From Lineolata rhizophorae (lineage: Eukaryota > Ascomycota > Dothideomycetes > Lineolatales > Lineolataceae): DNA of 56,149 bases. Shown in pieces: positions 22,341 through 34,500 of the stretch. The stretch covers positions 980,023 to 1,036,171 of the forward strand of contig MU001682.1 of assembly GCA_010093515.1 (NCBI GenBank), given 5' to 3'. Every line of letters starts with the position of its first letter. Within the stretch, counting starts at the first letter, position 1. The notes beneath the pieces are model-generated. The model did not search any database. It saw only the letters and a program-made list of their open reading frames with translations, and was not told where the DNA came from. A program made the translations under genes and the position numbers.

Positions 22341-25300
22341 TTTATCCAAACTTCGTGGGGGAGGAGCATCGGAGATGCCGAATATGCGACTACCAGTAAC
22401 GCTGGTCAAGAAGCCATCTGGGGGACTTGTTTAGGGTCGAGAATATCATATCCAGGCTTCCCACTGGTGCTGGGCTGTTCTCAAGAAGGAATAGGAGTCA
22501 AACGTGCGAGGCAGACCCAGTACAAGGACGCACCTGGTGTGGAGTTTTCGGCGTCGCCGAAGGGAAAGCACAGCAGTGTGCACTTTCTCCTGTGTCAAGT
22601 TTCTGGCAAGAACATTGTTTGCAGTGTCCACAAAAGCCGGCAGTGATGGGTAGTGAGGTGGGCGCTCTTTCCAGCTTGAAGCCAGCACCGGATCGGTGAC
22701 ATTGCGGTATCTCCGCAGCACACAAGAACCACAGTCGTCGGCACGCCATCGCGAACACAGCAAAATCAGAGCAGCAAGACGCTGGTGTACGAATTGCGCC
22801 GATTGGCACGAATAAATGGTTGAGCGACCAAACCATCGCCCGATTGCGTGGTGGTGAGTGAGTTCCCGCCAGGTCCAGGGGTCCTCGGGCCGGTCGCGGT
22901 TGAGGCTTGCGCCACTGGTAGCGGCACCCCGCGACGTCCAATCAGACCTGGCCACTAGCCATGATGGGCAACAGTTTCGCCTCGCCAAGCTGCGCGTCCC
23001 AGGGATCCGCCCAGGGCCGTGGACACTCAACGCCGAAGCCGAGTCTAGTCGCGATGGATCGCGATTGCTGCCGCGACTGATCCGCGTCACGCAGCTGGTG
23101 AGCTCCCGTGGACACCTGGGCTGGAGATGAGTTCCTTCTAAATGTGCTTTGCAGCCGTGCCTTCGCGACTAGTCTCCCAACTATCCCGAGTAGTACAAAC
23201 TCTTTCGGCCCCAGCGCACGGAACGCGCGCGTGAGAAGGGTCTTCGCAGCCCTTGCCGAAGCAGAGCGCCACATTCCAGATCATCCAGAAACTGCGTTTG
23301 TCTTTCCTCGCCTGGAGGTCATGCTGTGCCCCTGCCCAGTTAGCGTCTCGCCTAGGACTAGTACTAAGCCCCTGAGATCTCTTGAAAAAGCCAGAGCGAA
23401 GTAAGTCTCTGCTGGATAGGTGATCTAACAGCAATTTCTCTTCTAAACAATGAAGCTCCCGATATTGCCACTCGATGGCAATTTTTCACGCCACTTCTTT
23501 AGCAGGATTAGGAGTATTGCTTCGCTATGATGCCACATGTGCGCTTGCATTCGCCGATGGTGTTGATTACCAAATTAATGCTGCGCAAAATACGTTAAAG
23601 GTTTCCGAGCTTTATCATTCTTTAGGCACAGCGATAATGTTGTATTGCCTAGATTCAACTATTGCCCGGCACTCTGCTGCCACCGGGCCTGATTCTAAAG
23701 CCGTATGTGTTACTCCATAAGATGCAGTTATGAAAAAAAAAAAGCAGGTAAGCTTCTTAGGATAAGAGAAAACGTGATCACGGTCGCTCATGAGCTAGCC
23801 AAGAGGTCTCTCGTCTATATAAAACCTTTGATTATGCTTGAGATGTGCGTTTGGCTCCAGTTTGTACGCAGAACTGGCCTGCAGCTCCGTCTGTTAATCT
23901 CATGGTGGCATGGTAAAACAACGATATATGAGATGCCATCCTGAGATTTGGTAATAGGGGCGACGGTATGTTGATATCTGGCTCACAGATTGCCCAAAAC
24001 GACCGATGGTATACGAAGACTGTCCCTAACAGGCCACCATCAAGCCCAGCATTGTACGTTGTCCCCTTTCCAGCTCACCCCACAATTCCCGATCGAGCCA
24101 CGCCCTTCCGGGTCCCTTTCCGCTGCCTAGTATTGTATTGTTCGTTCGCTCGACCGCGGGGGGTTGCTTGGGAGGGGAACGAGAGTCGTATCTCAAGTTC
24201 CGGGAGAATGCGCGGAGATTAACGGACAACAGGAGCGTGCCCTTGAACAGTGTCTAGTTCATCGCGCGGAGCACGCTCCTCCGATACATGGGCAATCGCG
24301 AAGACCGGCTGAGAATTGTCCACGAAGAAGGATCGCAAGGAATACGCCGCTTTCTCAAGTTTAGCAAAGGTGGTTAAACTGTAGGGCGGCTAAAGCTAGA
24401 AAGATGCGCCTATGTATTGTTAGCTAACCTATCTATGGTGTTCGAAAGTCGTTTTTTGCTTGTAGACGTTGTAGTAAGAAGTTTAGGTACTCACTATCGG
24501 GCCGGGATGCGGTTAGTTTCATCAAGTGGAATACACATACGCTCGAAACGGTCGGTAGTCTCTATCCTGAATTCAATATTTGCTTCATGGGAAGATGATG
24601 CTCACGCAGCTCTTGCGCCCAAATCTCGACGCAGAAGTCATCACCTCAACTAAGGGGCGCCGTGGTTCCCAAGCCGGCATAGTCGCGCCATGCCGGATTT
24701 ATCGCGTGTAGACGTCCCCGCCTGATGCGGCCATTCTCAGATGTCCGGGTTCATGTCAGAGTCACTTTCCAATGTCTCACCGGAAGGCGTGATGTTGCTG
24801 CCACCGGGGAAATCTGGTGGAGCCGATGCCGAGGCCGCGGCCCAGGGGTCCAGGGGTCGCACCGACGTTTCACAACACCAACAACGGATCGTGGCCTCTC
24901 TTTGTCGACAGCTTCGCCATTCACCGAACCTACATAGGTGTTTGTTCCTAAAGCAAATCTAGATGGTGGTATTTTCAGCGGTCCTTCGGATGCTCCCTTG
25001 AGCCCTTCAGGCTCGTCATCATGCCGCGCCTATTGCAGCGCTGAAGTTGCACCGCAACAAGAGGTAGCCCCATCGAGAAATTCTCTCGAGATTGTTTTTG
25101 CGGGGATTCAAGGATGTGCTTGGATCGACCGGGATCTTTGATCTGCCCGCAGTCACATATTGCGTCAAATATATTGCCATCTCTGTTGCTACGTATTCTC
25201 GTGGTCTTTCGCCCACTAGTATGCCCCACACAAAGGTCTCCGCTGCGCTATGTGACGACAGTTCTCGATGTGTTGTCGCGCCTGTTCTCGAGCGCCCGGA

Positions 25301-25848
25301 TGCGAGACTTGCTAAGCTCTATCAATTTGCACAGCGTCGTTGCACATGACCGCAAGCGCTCGCGGCTTCGTCGAACCCCCAGCCATGGCCCATGTCAACC
25401 ATGGGGACGACCCTGGAATATTGAGTGCGGGGTGCAGCGATCGTGCATAGGGCCAAACAGGCCTGCAGGTTCGCCAATCGCTCATTGCGGCGACACCATC
25501 GTGAGCAATTGCGAGATCCTCCTCCAACTAGAATTCGCGTTTCCGAGCTAACTGTTCCTCTATTTCCAGTAGTTGTCGTTAGGATTTAACGTCCTTGCTA
25601 GATCGAGCGAGTTGTACTTCATAATTAACGGTCGGCGTAGAGAAAGAAGGCCTGTAGATAGCAATTGTTGTTGTCCGTTAATGCAGGGACACCCCGCACA
25701 ATTTTTAATGTACCTGCCACTGCTAGCTCGTCCAGCAGAAAAACATGACAAAGACCGCTTTGACCTGCTTGAAAGACATGCACTTCGACTTCCTATTCCT
25801 CGTCACTTCTGCGCTCTTGCAACCTATCCACATATCCATTCGGTCGTA
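22341..25848. other. Intergenic with GC-rich islands (possible gene remnants)
   Basis: Between two divergently transcribed genes there are GC-rich islands at about 22.4-23.4 kb and 24.7-25.5 kb, separated by AT-rich DNA. The first is probably promoter and 5' UTR of the minus-strand gene plus unknown sequence. The second has coding-like composition in several plus-strand frames, beginning with an ATG at 24741 (MSGFMSESLSNVSPEGVM) and further open pieces to about 25.55 kb, but no single model emerges. It is probably a decayed host gene. No RNA gene was seen. Confidence 0.35.
24741..25551 (+). pseudogene. Possible decayed host gene
   Basis: The GC content is above that of the flanks. Plus-strand open pieces succeed each other in different frames: 24741-24962, 24938-25141, 25092-25349 and 25114-25551. 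The first has plausible protein composition. I see no intron signals that would join them and recognise no domain. It could equally be non-coding GC-rich DNA. This is a weak call made to record the island. Confidence 0.25.
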
Positions 25849-27419
25849 ATGATTCTCGTACTATTCTTTGCAGCGTACTTAGCGCTCTTCGTCGCTGCCG
25901 ACCTGCAGGTTGTGCCCGGGGCTACATGGACGGCAGTAAGTACTACCATTCCTAAGCTTTTCAGGTCAACGTCTCCCAGAATGGAATCATGGCTCACTCT
26001 CACCCGTTTGAAACCTAGAACAACACCGGCACCCACATCCAAGCGCATGGAGGAGGCATTACTGTGGCTGATGGCAGGTATTACTGGGTTGGGGAGGACA
26101 AGACGAACGGTAGCGCTTTCCAGAACATCAACTGCTACTCTTCCACCGACCTAGTTCAATGGACATTTGTCGGAGCTCTGCTTTCGCGCCAGGGCAGTGG
26201 CGACCTCGGGCCTGAGCGCGTCGTGGAGCGTCCCAAGGTGGTCTGGAACCAGAACTCCGGCCAGTATGTCCTTTTTTTGCACATTGACAGCAGTAATTAC
26301 GGCGAGGCGAAAGTCGGAATCGCGACGAGCTCGGAGGTCTGCGGGCAATACGAATACCGAGGAAGTTTCAGGCCGCTTGGATATCAGAGCCGAGACATGG
26401 GTGTATTCGTGGATGAGGACGGAAGCGGATATCTCTTGACCGAGGATGTAAGTTCCTTTTTCCAAACCAAGAGCGGACTTATCCCGCGCAGCAACTACTT
26501 ACCTTACTAATAACTATTCAACTATCAGCGGGAGAATGGCCTCCGCATCGATGCGCTCTCTGCAGACTTCCTAAACGTGACCTTTCCCACATATGTGTTC
26601 TCAGAATCCATCGAGTCACCCGCGCTTGTCAAGCATCAAGGCGTTTACTTCATCTTTGGCAGTCACCTCACCGGCTGGGACACCAACGACAACGTCTACG
26701 CGACCGCGACTTCACTTTCCGGGCTCTGGTCCTCGTGGACCAACTTCGCAGACAAGGGCTCCAACACGTACAATTCGCAAACCAGCTTCATCCTGCCTCT
26801 AAGGGCGAACACAAATGGCGGCGGCACGGAGGCGCTGTACATGGGCGACCGCTGGGTGCCTGACAACCTCATGCGTAGCACGTACATATGGCTCCCACTG
26901 AGTCTCGACGCGGACTCGCGCACTGCTCGCCTCACGAACACGGACGCCTTTCCGCTATCCCGCGACGCCAGCTCAGGCCAGTGGACTTCAGAGCTGTGGC
27001 CGAACAAGCAAACGTATCAAGCCGAGACGGCTTGGGACGGACTGAGGGGCAATCCGCGCACAGTGAATTGCGACAATTGCGACGGAGGCACCGCTATCGG
27101 GTATATTGGCGGACCGGATAATGGAACGGTTGCTATTCCGAACGTGCGCCTCCCCGGCGGGATGCAGACACTGCAGATTAAGTATACCAATGGGGACTTA
27201 GACCAACGGTTTGCGGACGTGCGCGTTGGGAATGAGCAGGAAGGTCCTGGTGGGAGGGTCGCTTTCCTGCCGACCGGCAGCGGGAACAACCCGGGGACAA
27301 GTGTGCTGCATCTACAAGTAGGAGATTCCGAGACAGACGGTGTGTTGGTAGGAAAGGAAGACAGCGGGATAGGTAACATGTGGGGGCCGGACTTAGACAG
27401 TATCGTTGTCGCCCAATAA
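25849..27419 (+). CDS. Secreted GH43 exo-beta-1,3-galactanase with C-terminal CBM35 (468 aa)
   Basis: Exons are 25849-25935, 26019-26447 and 26529-27419; both introns are phase 0 (GTAAGT donors; CTAG and TCAG acceptors; 83 and 81 nt). Residues 1-18 form a signal peptide (MILVLFFAAYLALFVAAD). The catalytic GH43 beta-propeller starts at about residue 30 with THIQAHGGGI and YYWVGEDKT, typical of the galactan 1,3-beta-galactosidase subfamily. ERPKV has Glu99 and ESIESPALVK has Glu201 (likely acid). SQTSF has Gln256, 55 residues after Glu201. From memory this matches the Glu208/Gln263 spacing of the Phanerochaete enzyme, where Gln replaces the usual Asp base. Residues about 335-468 (YQAETAW ... 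DLDSIVVA) fit a CBM35. The enzyme should release galactose from arabinogalactan side-chain-bearing beta-1,3-galactan in plant material. It is a single gene in AT-rich surroundings. Confidence 0.88.
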
Positions 27420-28018
27420 GCTTTGTTGATATTTGCTTGCTAACTTTTAGCTCGCACTTCACAGCGGATACCTTCGAAGTACCAGCTTTGAGAGCCCTCA
27501 AGAGAACACACGATGCTATTCCATGCACCAATGATTTTTCGCGGTATAATGGACACCTAGCAAGGATCTATTGGCAGATGCAGGAGCTAAATACCAAGGG
27601 TCATTTCACCCTCATTCACATAGCGGAGCGAACAAAACTGTGTATTGATCAAACACTTCGCTTCTTCCACGCCACACCTATTTAAATATCTAGGCTCCGC
27701 TTTCCAATTCAACCTTTAGCGCTTGACTTGTTTCATGCTCCACGGTACAGCCAGTTTGACAACAACAGTACAAGATAGTAAACGCCATCTTCAATTTGAA
27801 CTTCACGAGACCGGACTCAAACTAGCACGCATTTTATTTGCTTGTTGGCACTACTTAGGTGCATCTTTATCCAGAGTACGTACTACTCCCTCTTCGTTTC
27901 GCTTTTCTGGCTCTCATAATAACATAATTCGTCCTAGACTACATTCTAAATCATCTCGCGGTGGGATCTTAGACACCGGGTTTTCACTCTTCGTCTCTGA
28001 AAGATCGTAAATCCTACC
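27420..28018. other. Intergenic between GH43 gene and 215-aa gene
   Basis: About 600 bases hold the 3' UTR of the GH43 gene and the promoter/5' UTR of the next plus-strand gene. CT-rich stretches before 28019 (for example CTCTTCGTTTCGCTTTTC near 27889) resemble fungal core promoters. No additional gene was seen. Confidence 0.4.
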
Positions 28019-28666
28019 ATGGCAAACATTATCGTGGCAGACTCAGCAACGATGGAAGCTCCCCCTTCGGAAGCGGACGTGCATCATTGTCAGTACTACG
28101 CCTTTTATGGGGAACTTGTGGCTACCCTCCGCCGACTCCGCAAAATGCTCGACGAGATCCGCAAGGGGTACTGGAGTCTAGCTGAACTGGTCCGCAAGAA
28201 CCTCCTCCGGAACGACCTCGGTGTCCATGCAATCGTCTTCCTTCGCTTCCTTGCGCGTCCGTCCCCGATCCCCGGCCCCGAGTACTCCCGAAAAATCGAC
28301 GGTACCGGGCACGAATACCTGGCGATTCTTGACAGCGCCGTGACAGATGTCGAAGTCATTCACACGCTGATCTGCCGCCCGGGCTTCATTCACAATCACC
28401 TTGTCAATACCACTGCCGAGCGGGCAAGGTTTAATCTGGGGAAGGTAGAAGTCGCACTCGAGGTTGCGCTTAAAAACATAAAAGGCTTCAAGCAGCACGG
28501 AATCGGGCCTCCGCCCAAGAATTTCAGGCATCTACCGACTATGGAGTTCCTGGACGAGCTGTGGTCCGATTTGATGAAGTGCGTCGAGGGAGGCATGACC
28601 TTGGAAGATGCCACCCTTTCTGTCGTCAGCAGTGGATACACCAAGTGGCTAGAAAAGGATCTGTAA
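28019..28666 (+). CDS. Hypothetical helical protein (215 aa)
   Basis: An ATG in good context (CTACCATGG) opens a single 216-codon exon with clearly higher GC than the flanks and no internal stops. The protein is mostly helical and charged: ELVATLRRLRKMLDEIRKGY (residues about 30-49), a segment FLRFLARPSPIPGPEY, then KVEVALEVALKNIKGF and a C-terminal helical part ending TKWLEKDL. There is no signal peptide, TM helix or recognisable domain. No splice signals are required. It is probably a lineage-restricted host gene; the preserved composition in an AT-rich neighbourhood suggests either selection or recent arrival. Confidence 0.6.
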   Translation: MANIIVADSATMEAPPSEADVHHCQYYAFYGELVATLRRLRKMLDEIRKGYWSLAELVRKNLLRNDLGVHAIVFLRFLARPSPIPGPEYSRKIDGTGHEYLAILDSAVTDVEVIHTLICRPGFIHNHLVNTTAERARFNLGKVEVALEVALKNIKGFKQHGIGPPPKNFRHLPTMEFLDELWSDLMKCVEGGMTLEDATLSVVSSGYTKWLEKDL

Positions 28667-30968
28667 TAACCAGGGTCTTTCTCTCCGGCGTTTCGTGGTC
28701 GGGTTAGTCCCTTGTCGGGCCAACCAAATCATTACGGCCATTGCATTGTAGGGTTCTTGCTGGGACCATATGAAAGCCGTTGTGGAATGGAGACTGGACG
28801 GCGTGAAGCATAAAATTCATAAAGGCAAAGAAAGTCTAAGCATTATTATCGGACGATTGCAGCTGCAAGATGATAGTCAACATACGCATCATATCATTAT
28901 AGGTCACCCAGGACACCGGATTCTACCGACCAAGCGTGAAAACGCATTCGCCGCCATCTATTGATCGTGATAAAAGGCCACTTCCAGCAGCATTATTCAT
29001 CCTTGCCATGATATCCACATTGCCAATAGTGCCAAATATAGTCTTTTAGGATTCCTTGACTTTCTATCCACTACACTGCGCATGGAAATTGTCTAGTTTA
29101 GCAGGCGGCATTTCCAAGACATCGTTTGCCTGCATAAGCAATATGTAAGATATGTAAGATTCTGAGCTGGAAAATATGTCGGCGCGTACGCTTATAGACG
29201 TTGTTTTCCGTAAACTACCGGCGACCTTGACTGTTAGCACATTTCAAAATCAAAGTAACTGGATAATCGTGTGAGAGGCAAGGCTTTGATGTGCTCCTCG
29301 CCAAATTTGGATGGCCACTTATGTCTTGAACAGATGTTGCGAGTTAGACGGATTAGGCGTTGGTACCATGTGTTTGTGTGTAGGGTATGCGAATGTTGCT
29401 TAGAATAGACAATTATGCTTGCCCGAATTTGGTACGAAACCGTATCAATTGTCGAAGAACACCGTGTCCGATTTCATCTAGATAAATTTTATTCTCAACG
29501 TTAGTCTCGGTGCTTCCAAATACAGCAGGATAGTAGAAAAGATAATGCTCTCAGATGTTCTCGTCCATGGTCGGCATTGCAAACGCGGTTTCCATCAAGA
29601 GACCCCAGCGTCCGCCTAGAGATCCGCCTTAAGCTCTTAACAGTGTGGCGGTATTTCTCATCATCAAGCATAACAAGGTCTAGATGGATGCTTACCCTAA
29701 TTCTTTGGCCAGTTTGAAGATAATAGCCATGGTTACACTTACGTCAGCGTCAGGTACCAGATCAGCAGTCGTATCTAAGGACGTTTGATTCGCAGGATAC
29801 CGAGGCGAAACAATGCTCTCAAATGTTTTCGCCGTACGTCATTGCGTCGCCTTTTCCATATGGATTCTAGCGACCGATCCAATGATAGGTGTAGTAATGA
29901 TATACATCATTGAGCGGTAATATATTCTATAAGAAACAAAGACTTACCGTTGCATTTCTTCTACGCACCTGAACAGCAACTGGAAACTTCTTACCTGGTA
30001 TATATCTGCAGTCAGCAATCATACCTTTGAAGTACGAACATAAGATAGAACAGCGGGAACTTGTTCTCAGATCTTCTCTGATTGAGTGCTCATCGCGTTG
30101 CGGTTTCCAGCGAGGGATCCCAGCGACCGCTCCGATACTTCTCTTTGTGTAGCACAGATTCTCATCACAAAACTCGAGTTATATGAAATAGAAACACACA
30201 ATGGGACACGAGACCTGTGAATGGAAACTGGGAACAAACGTCGGCTTCCGGTCTTCAGAGTGATGAAACGAGAAGGGATGAAAGCCATCCCATGCTATGG
30301 TCAACTTCAACAATATAAGCCCGAGTTTGCGGATATGAGCCTCTTGACTTGCTTCAGATTCCATTCTCTTTTAGTATGGTGCAAGATGGAATGTCTCATT
30401 ACTTCGTAAGGAACGAAATTAGGGTCTTGAGATATAGTACTTGCCTGGCTTTCCTAACATTGAGGGCTATTTATGATGATGATGAAATAGTTGTCCTATT
30501 TGTATAGAAGCAGAGGAGAGCACGTTATAATAGACGACGAACTGCAAGCATCAGCTTGCAGCGCGCAGGTCGGTGTATATATGCAACTACATACGCGCTT
30601 CGCATCATTCTTCAAAGAGCGAACTCAATAGAACTTTAGATCAGGCAAAGTGAGATAAAGGCAATGATGAACAAACGTTCACAATGTTGGGCTGGAAGTA
30701 TTGTGGTGTGGGCAAAGAAACGAGAATTGGATGGAAGAAGGGCGTAGAAGGTGTTTTTGTGCACAGACTGTGCGCACCAGCACATGACACGTGTGCCGAC
30801 CTCGTTGCCTATTCAACGTTGCCGCACCCGGCACATAGGCTATGAGTTATTCCAAATGCTTCTTGGAGGGTAGGAAAGACTTAGAGGGCTCTTGCAAGGC
30901 TTAGCCACGCATTAATGCTAGGTTAGTATGGAAGGAGAATGTTAGAACCAGCATGCCCTAGCCTGCAA

Positions 30969-31029
30969 CTAGCCAACTTGGCCAAAAGACTGGCACATTA
31001 TCGCACCTCAGTGCGATGCTGCTGGCTAG
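30969..31029 (+). repeat. Short palindrome-bounded dispersed repeat, copy B
   Basis: This 61-bp copy has ends CTAGCCAACTTGG and GCTGCTGGCTAG and an internal perfect hairpin TCGCAC/GTGCGA around CTCA. It shares several blocks with copy A (17881-17937) in the same order. Differences between the copies fall mainly in the left half and the loop. The flanking DNA on the right (CTATATATATGCTA) is also shared. Confidence 0.5.
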
Positions 31030-32176
31030 GGACTATATATATGCTACTAGAGAAGGCTAGAGCATATTGCCAGCCTATATACCATGGACGAGCAGTAGTT
31101 ATGTGGATTCCTTGCTTGTTACACTATCTGTGGCATACTGCTTGCAACATTCAAAGCATAGCGTACGTGGCCTTCTCATCACCTACTTACCACATCGTCA
31201 GTATAGTGCAGTATTAGTAGGCATGTGCTATTTCTATTACCACCATAACGCTACATGTCAAGGCTTGTCCAACCCGTCAAGGTTTAAATTCCGTCATGAT
31301 GATATGGACAAGGCCATGTGTTGCTCTGCCAGAGAATGAGCCTCTAAAGCTATATGGAAGCAAAGAAGATACAAAACTGGCATGAATAGACGTCCGCCAT
31401 ACGGATTGTAAACACTAGACAGCACTACAGGAGCCGTGTAGCCCAAAATGCTGGTGCCCAAGTCTTTTCCAAATGGAGAGGCCGCTTTCCAAGTCTCTGA
31501 TCCCAACTATACGCCGTGACAATATCTAAAACAGAACAACTCCTCAACATCCTCTAGTTATGCCATGCCCAATAGACCATGAAGCCACATGGTTAAGTGC
31601 GGGAAGGACTATTGCAATGATGATAGCGCCGTACCTAAATTTGTACGGCCACGTTATCCGGGCGTATAGCTAATATGTCGACAAGAGTAGTATTCAACCT
31701 CTATCGATCCGTTTGGCGGAGTTCCATTATATCATCTGCGGCTCGCCCTCGCGACGCCACCGAATTCCGAGATCATGAAATTGGTGTGATTTTCGAGTGC
31801 CGCCATGACGAGACTCATCTTCAGACAGGTTGCCATCTCAATACACTTTCTCACTTTATTTCCTAGACGATATCGTTCCATTGTGCTTCGCGTAACTATG
31901 TGCCTTACGTAAATCAACGTAGTGTTACGGAGGCCTTTAACTAGAATGGGCAAGCCTTACTTTGAAGTTACAACGTAGTTATATTCGCCTCAAATTATCG
32001 AAATCTCGTCAACGTCGCTATTGCAATCTTCTCGCCCTCACCCATGGACGGCATTGCGGACACGTACTCCCCAAAATATCATCAACGTTTGCTTCCTCGG
32101 TCTAACCATTTCTCTTGCTGAGTAGATTGTCGTCCCGCTCATACGGCCGGAGGCTAATCAGCAGCTTTGGGATGTC

Positions 32177-32842
32177 CTAGGGTCGTAGGGCGGTAAGGGC
32201 AGTTTGCATCCAGCTGTGGCGGGCATGCAATAAGATAAAGCGGAGAAGAACGAATACGAGACTGTGCTCATCTCCCAAGCGGCTATGCCCTCCCTCTTCT
32301 TCTCTTTCGTACTCGGTGTCGCTCTCCGCTGGAGATGGCAAAGGGGGTAGTGGTAGAACTCTTCGTAGTGGAATAACGATCGCGCTGTCACGATCGACGC
32401 GTCGGGGATGTTGCCGAGGTTGCAAGATGTCCATGAAAGCGTTCCATAGCGGTTCTAACGTTACGAGGTAATGGGGAAGTAGGAAAGTAGCAGCTGTGGT
32501 AGTTAGCAACCGAGGATCTAACCAGGGGTGAAAATGCTGAGATGCTTGAGGAGGCCAAGACTGGGAAAAAATATCTTTAGGATGTGGAATGTGCGAACTG
32601 TTGGCGCGACTAGAAGTAGTCGCAGGAGTTTGCGGGCGTTCACCGTACCGCTAGATCACCTCACGATGATGTCCAGTTGCAGAATGGTGGAGACAACTAA
32701 CCTCAAACAACACTGCAACAGAATTCGGTCGACGCACTTGAGAATGCACAGAAGTCTCAAAGCTAGGAAATAATTCCGATGCCGTTGAGAATTTTATCAG
32801 TTGATATCGCTTGGTTTGGTTAAGGTCAAGTACATTAAATAG
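32177..32842 (-). pseudogene. Coding-like segment, possible gene remnant or unresolved exons
   Basis: On the minus strand a frame is open from 32842 to 32702 and, after a possible 51-nt intron (GTTAGT ... CTAG, 32701-32651), from 32650 to 32177. The second piece has protein-like composition (PHPKDIFSQSWPPQASQHFH; DSAIVIPLRRVLPLPPLPSP; acidic ESDTEYEREEEGG). No start codon was found in this frame, and I do not recognise a family. An ATG at about 32908 (MKFLIKRSKKENETG) lies upstream in another frame. It may be part of a real intron-containing gene or a decayed one. Confidence 0.3.
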
Positions 32843-34500
32843 CTAAGGGCTTCTTCAGTTGCTCCTGTTTCGTTCTCTTTTTTCGATCTTTTAATTAAGA
32901 ACTTCATTTTTGTCTCCACCCAAGCGGTTGCTCAAATCAGTCTCCTACCCTCTTTAAGCGCCGGCGATGTCCTGATCTCTATCGATGTCGAACTGCGCTA
33001 TTGTTCATATACCGTAGTATAAAGTGGAAGCAGTTTTAATGTAAGATTGTATGGGTACATTATCCCGTGTTTTCAGCAATTGAACTGTTTCCATGAATGA
33101 TGGTACAGTAGCGCGAGTTACTTTGGTTGGGCGCACTTTTGCAATAGAAATACCTCGGATAGCTTACTACTATATTTAAATATAAGAGGAATTGGCTTAG
33201 GCGATTCTATTCTTGCAGTCAAATCATTTAAGGAGGTAAATAAAAGGATAGGCAGTTAAGGAGGTGGGAAGGGAAAATTACTATTAATAGCATCGCAGAC
33301 AATTCTGGGTATACTGGAATTGGTAAATGGGCAACATGTTCATAACGCTTGGAAAAGAGAAGGAAAACCGTAGACACCCACCACTCCTAGTCTACGCTAA
33401 AAGAGACCAAACTTGTGCGGTATCCCCGGCAAGTCCACGCTATTCGTAAGCCCTAGGGCTATAATGTACAAGGCAGTGAAACGGTCTTGGATTGGTTAAA
33501 TTTATTTTAGTTAGTTGAATACTTACTGTACTAAAGTATTGCGTAGTTGCTTACGAAAGTTAAAGTGCGAACCGGACATGTACCGTTGTGTAGTTCGAAT
33601 GGCTGTACATAAGTAGAGTTCCGGAAAGGCTTTGAAATACTATTAATCTCACCGCGCAAGAGCTCGGCCTTTCTTACTACTCGCACAGTACGTTCTACAA
33701 CAACTCTCCGTGTATCTCAAACCGTTATTACGCTACAACTGCTTTCTAGCATGTCCAAAAATACAGTCCAATCTATCAAAGGCAAACTATAGCCTCTAGT
33801 ATAGGTTATGCGTTTTTATCTACGACCTCCACTAATCTAGAGAAAGCGCCGAAGCCATGCGCATAGCTCGATAGCATCGTAGACTCGTTTTAGCATCGTA
33901 TACCGTACTCCTATCTTAGAGAAGCATATATTAGTAAGAAAACTATCATCCGAGAGGGTACGCTCGAAGAGTCCATAGAAAGCACGCTCAAAGAGCAGCA
34001 GCAGAGACGCAAGGAACACGTTTGAGTCTGGAAACTTTTGTTTACGTAGGACACATCACGCCGACCTCGGGGAAGGTATCCAACGTCAAGTCAAAGGCCC
34101 CCACTAACATCGCCTCGTTCAATTAGCTGTTGAACGCAGGCTGGAGCATTGGATTCGGACATGGTTAGGTATGGCGAAGGGGCCGCATGTCGAGTTGCAT
34201 CAAGAAAAGAAGTACAGGAAGAAAGTCTAGAATTTGATTGTGGGTATACGAGCGCAAGTACCAGACCAAAGATCTCGCCGCCCTCCTTATAATACAGGCG
34301 CGCGGATTACTCCCTAAACTCCGTCGGTTTGTTTTACTAAGGGCAATGCCTCGAACGCCGTTACCAAACATTCGGGACAATAGCTCGTCACTTGCCTAGC
34401 ATGCGGCGAGCCGAAATTCCGCGGGGGAGCTGTGGCATGCTCCACCAAGCTTCAACCCAATTATTCCCCACCAGTCTTCTCCCCCCAGTCTTCCCATCGG

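Larger units (their letters stand above)
28667..34500. other. AT-rich gene-poor stretch up to the compartment boundary
   Basis: Nearly 6 kb without an intact gene. It contains copy B of the short palindromic repeat (30969-31029), a coding-like but unresolved minus-strand segment at 32177-32842 (separate entry), and otherwise AT-rich sequence with frequent stops. The composition changes to GC-rich at about 34.4 kb, just before the 3' end of the seven-TM gene. Confidence 0.4.

Noticed and set aside
22446-23090. 214-codon minus-strand frame upstream of the 385-aa gene
   Set aside because: No ATG-led domain, Arg-rich random-looking composition; more likely promoter and 5' UTR DNA.
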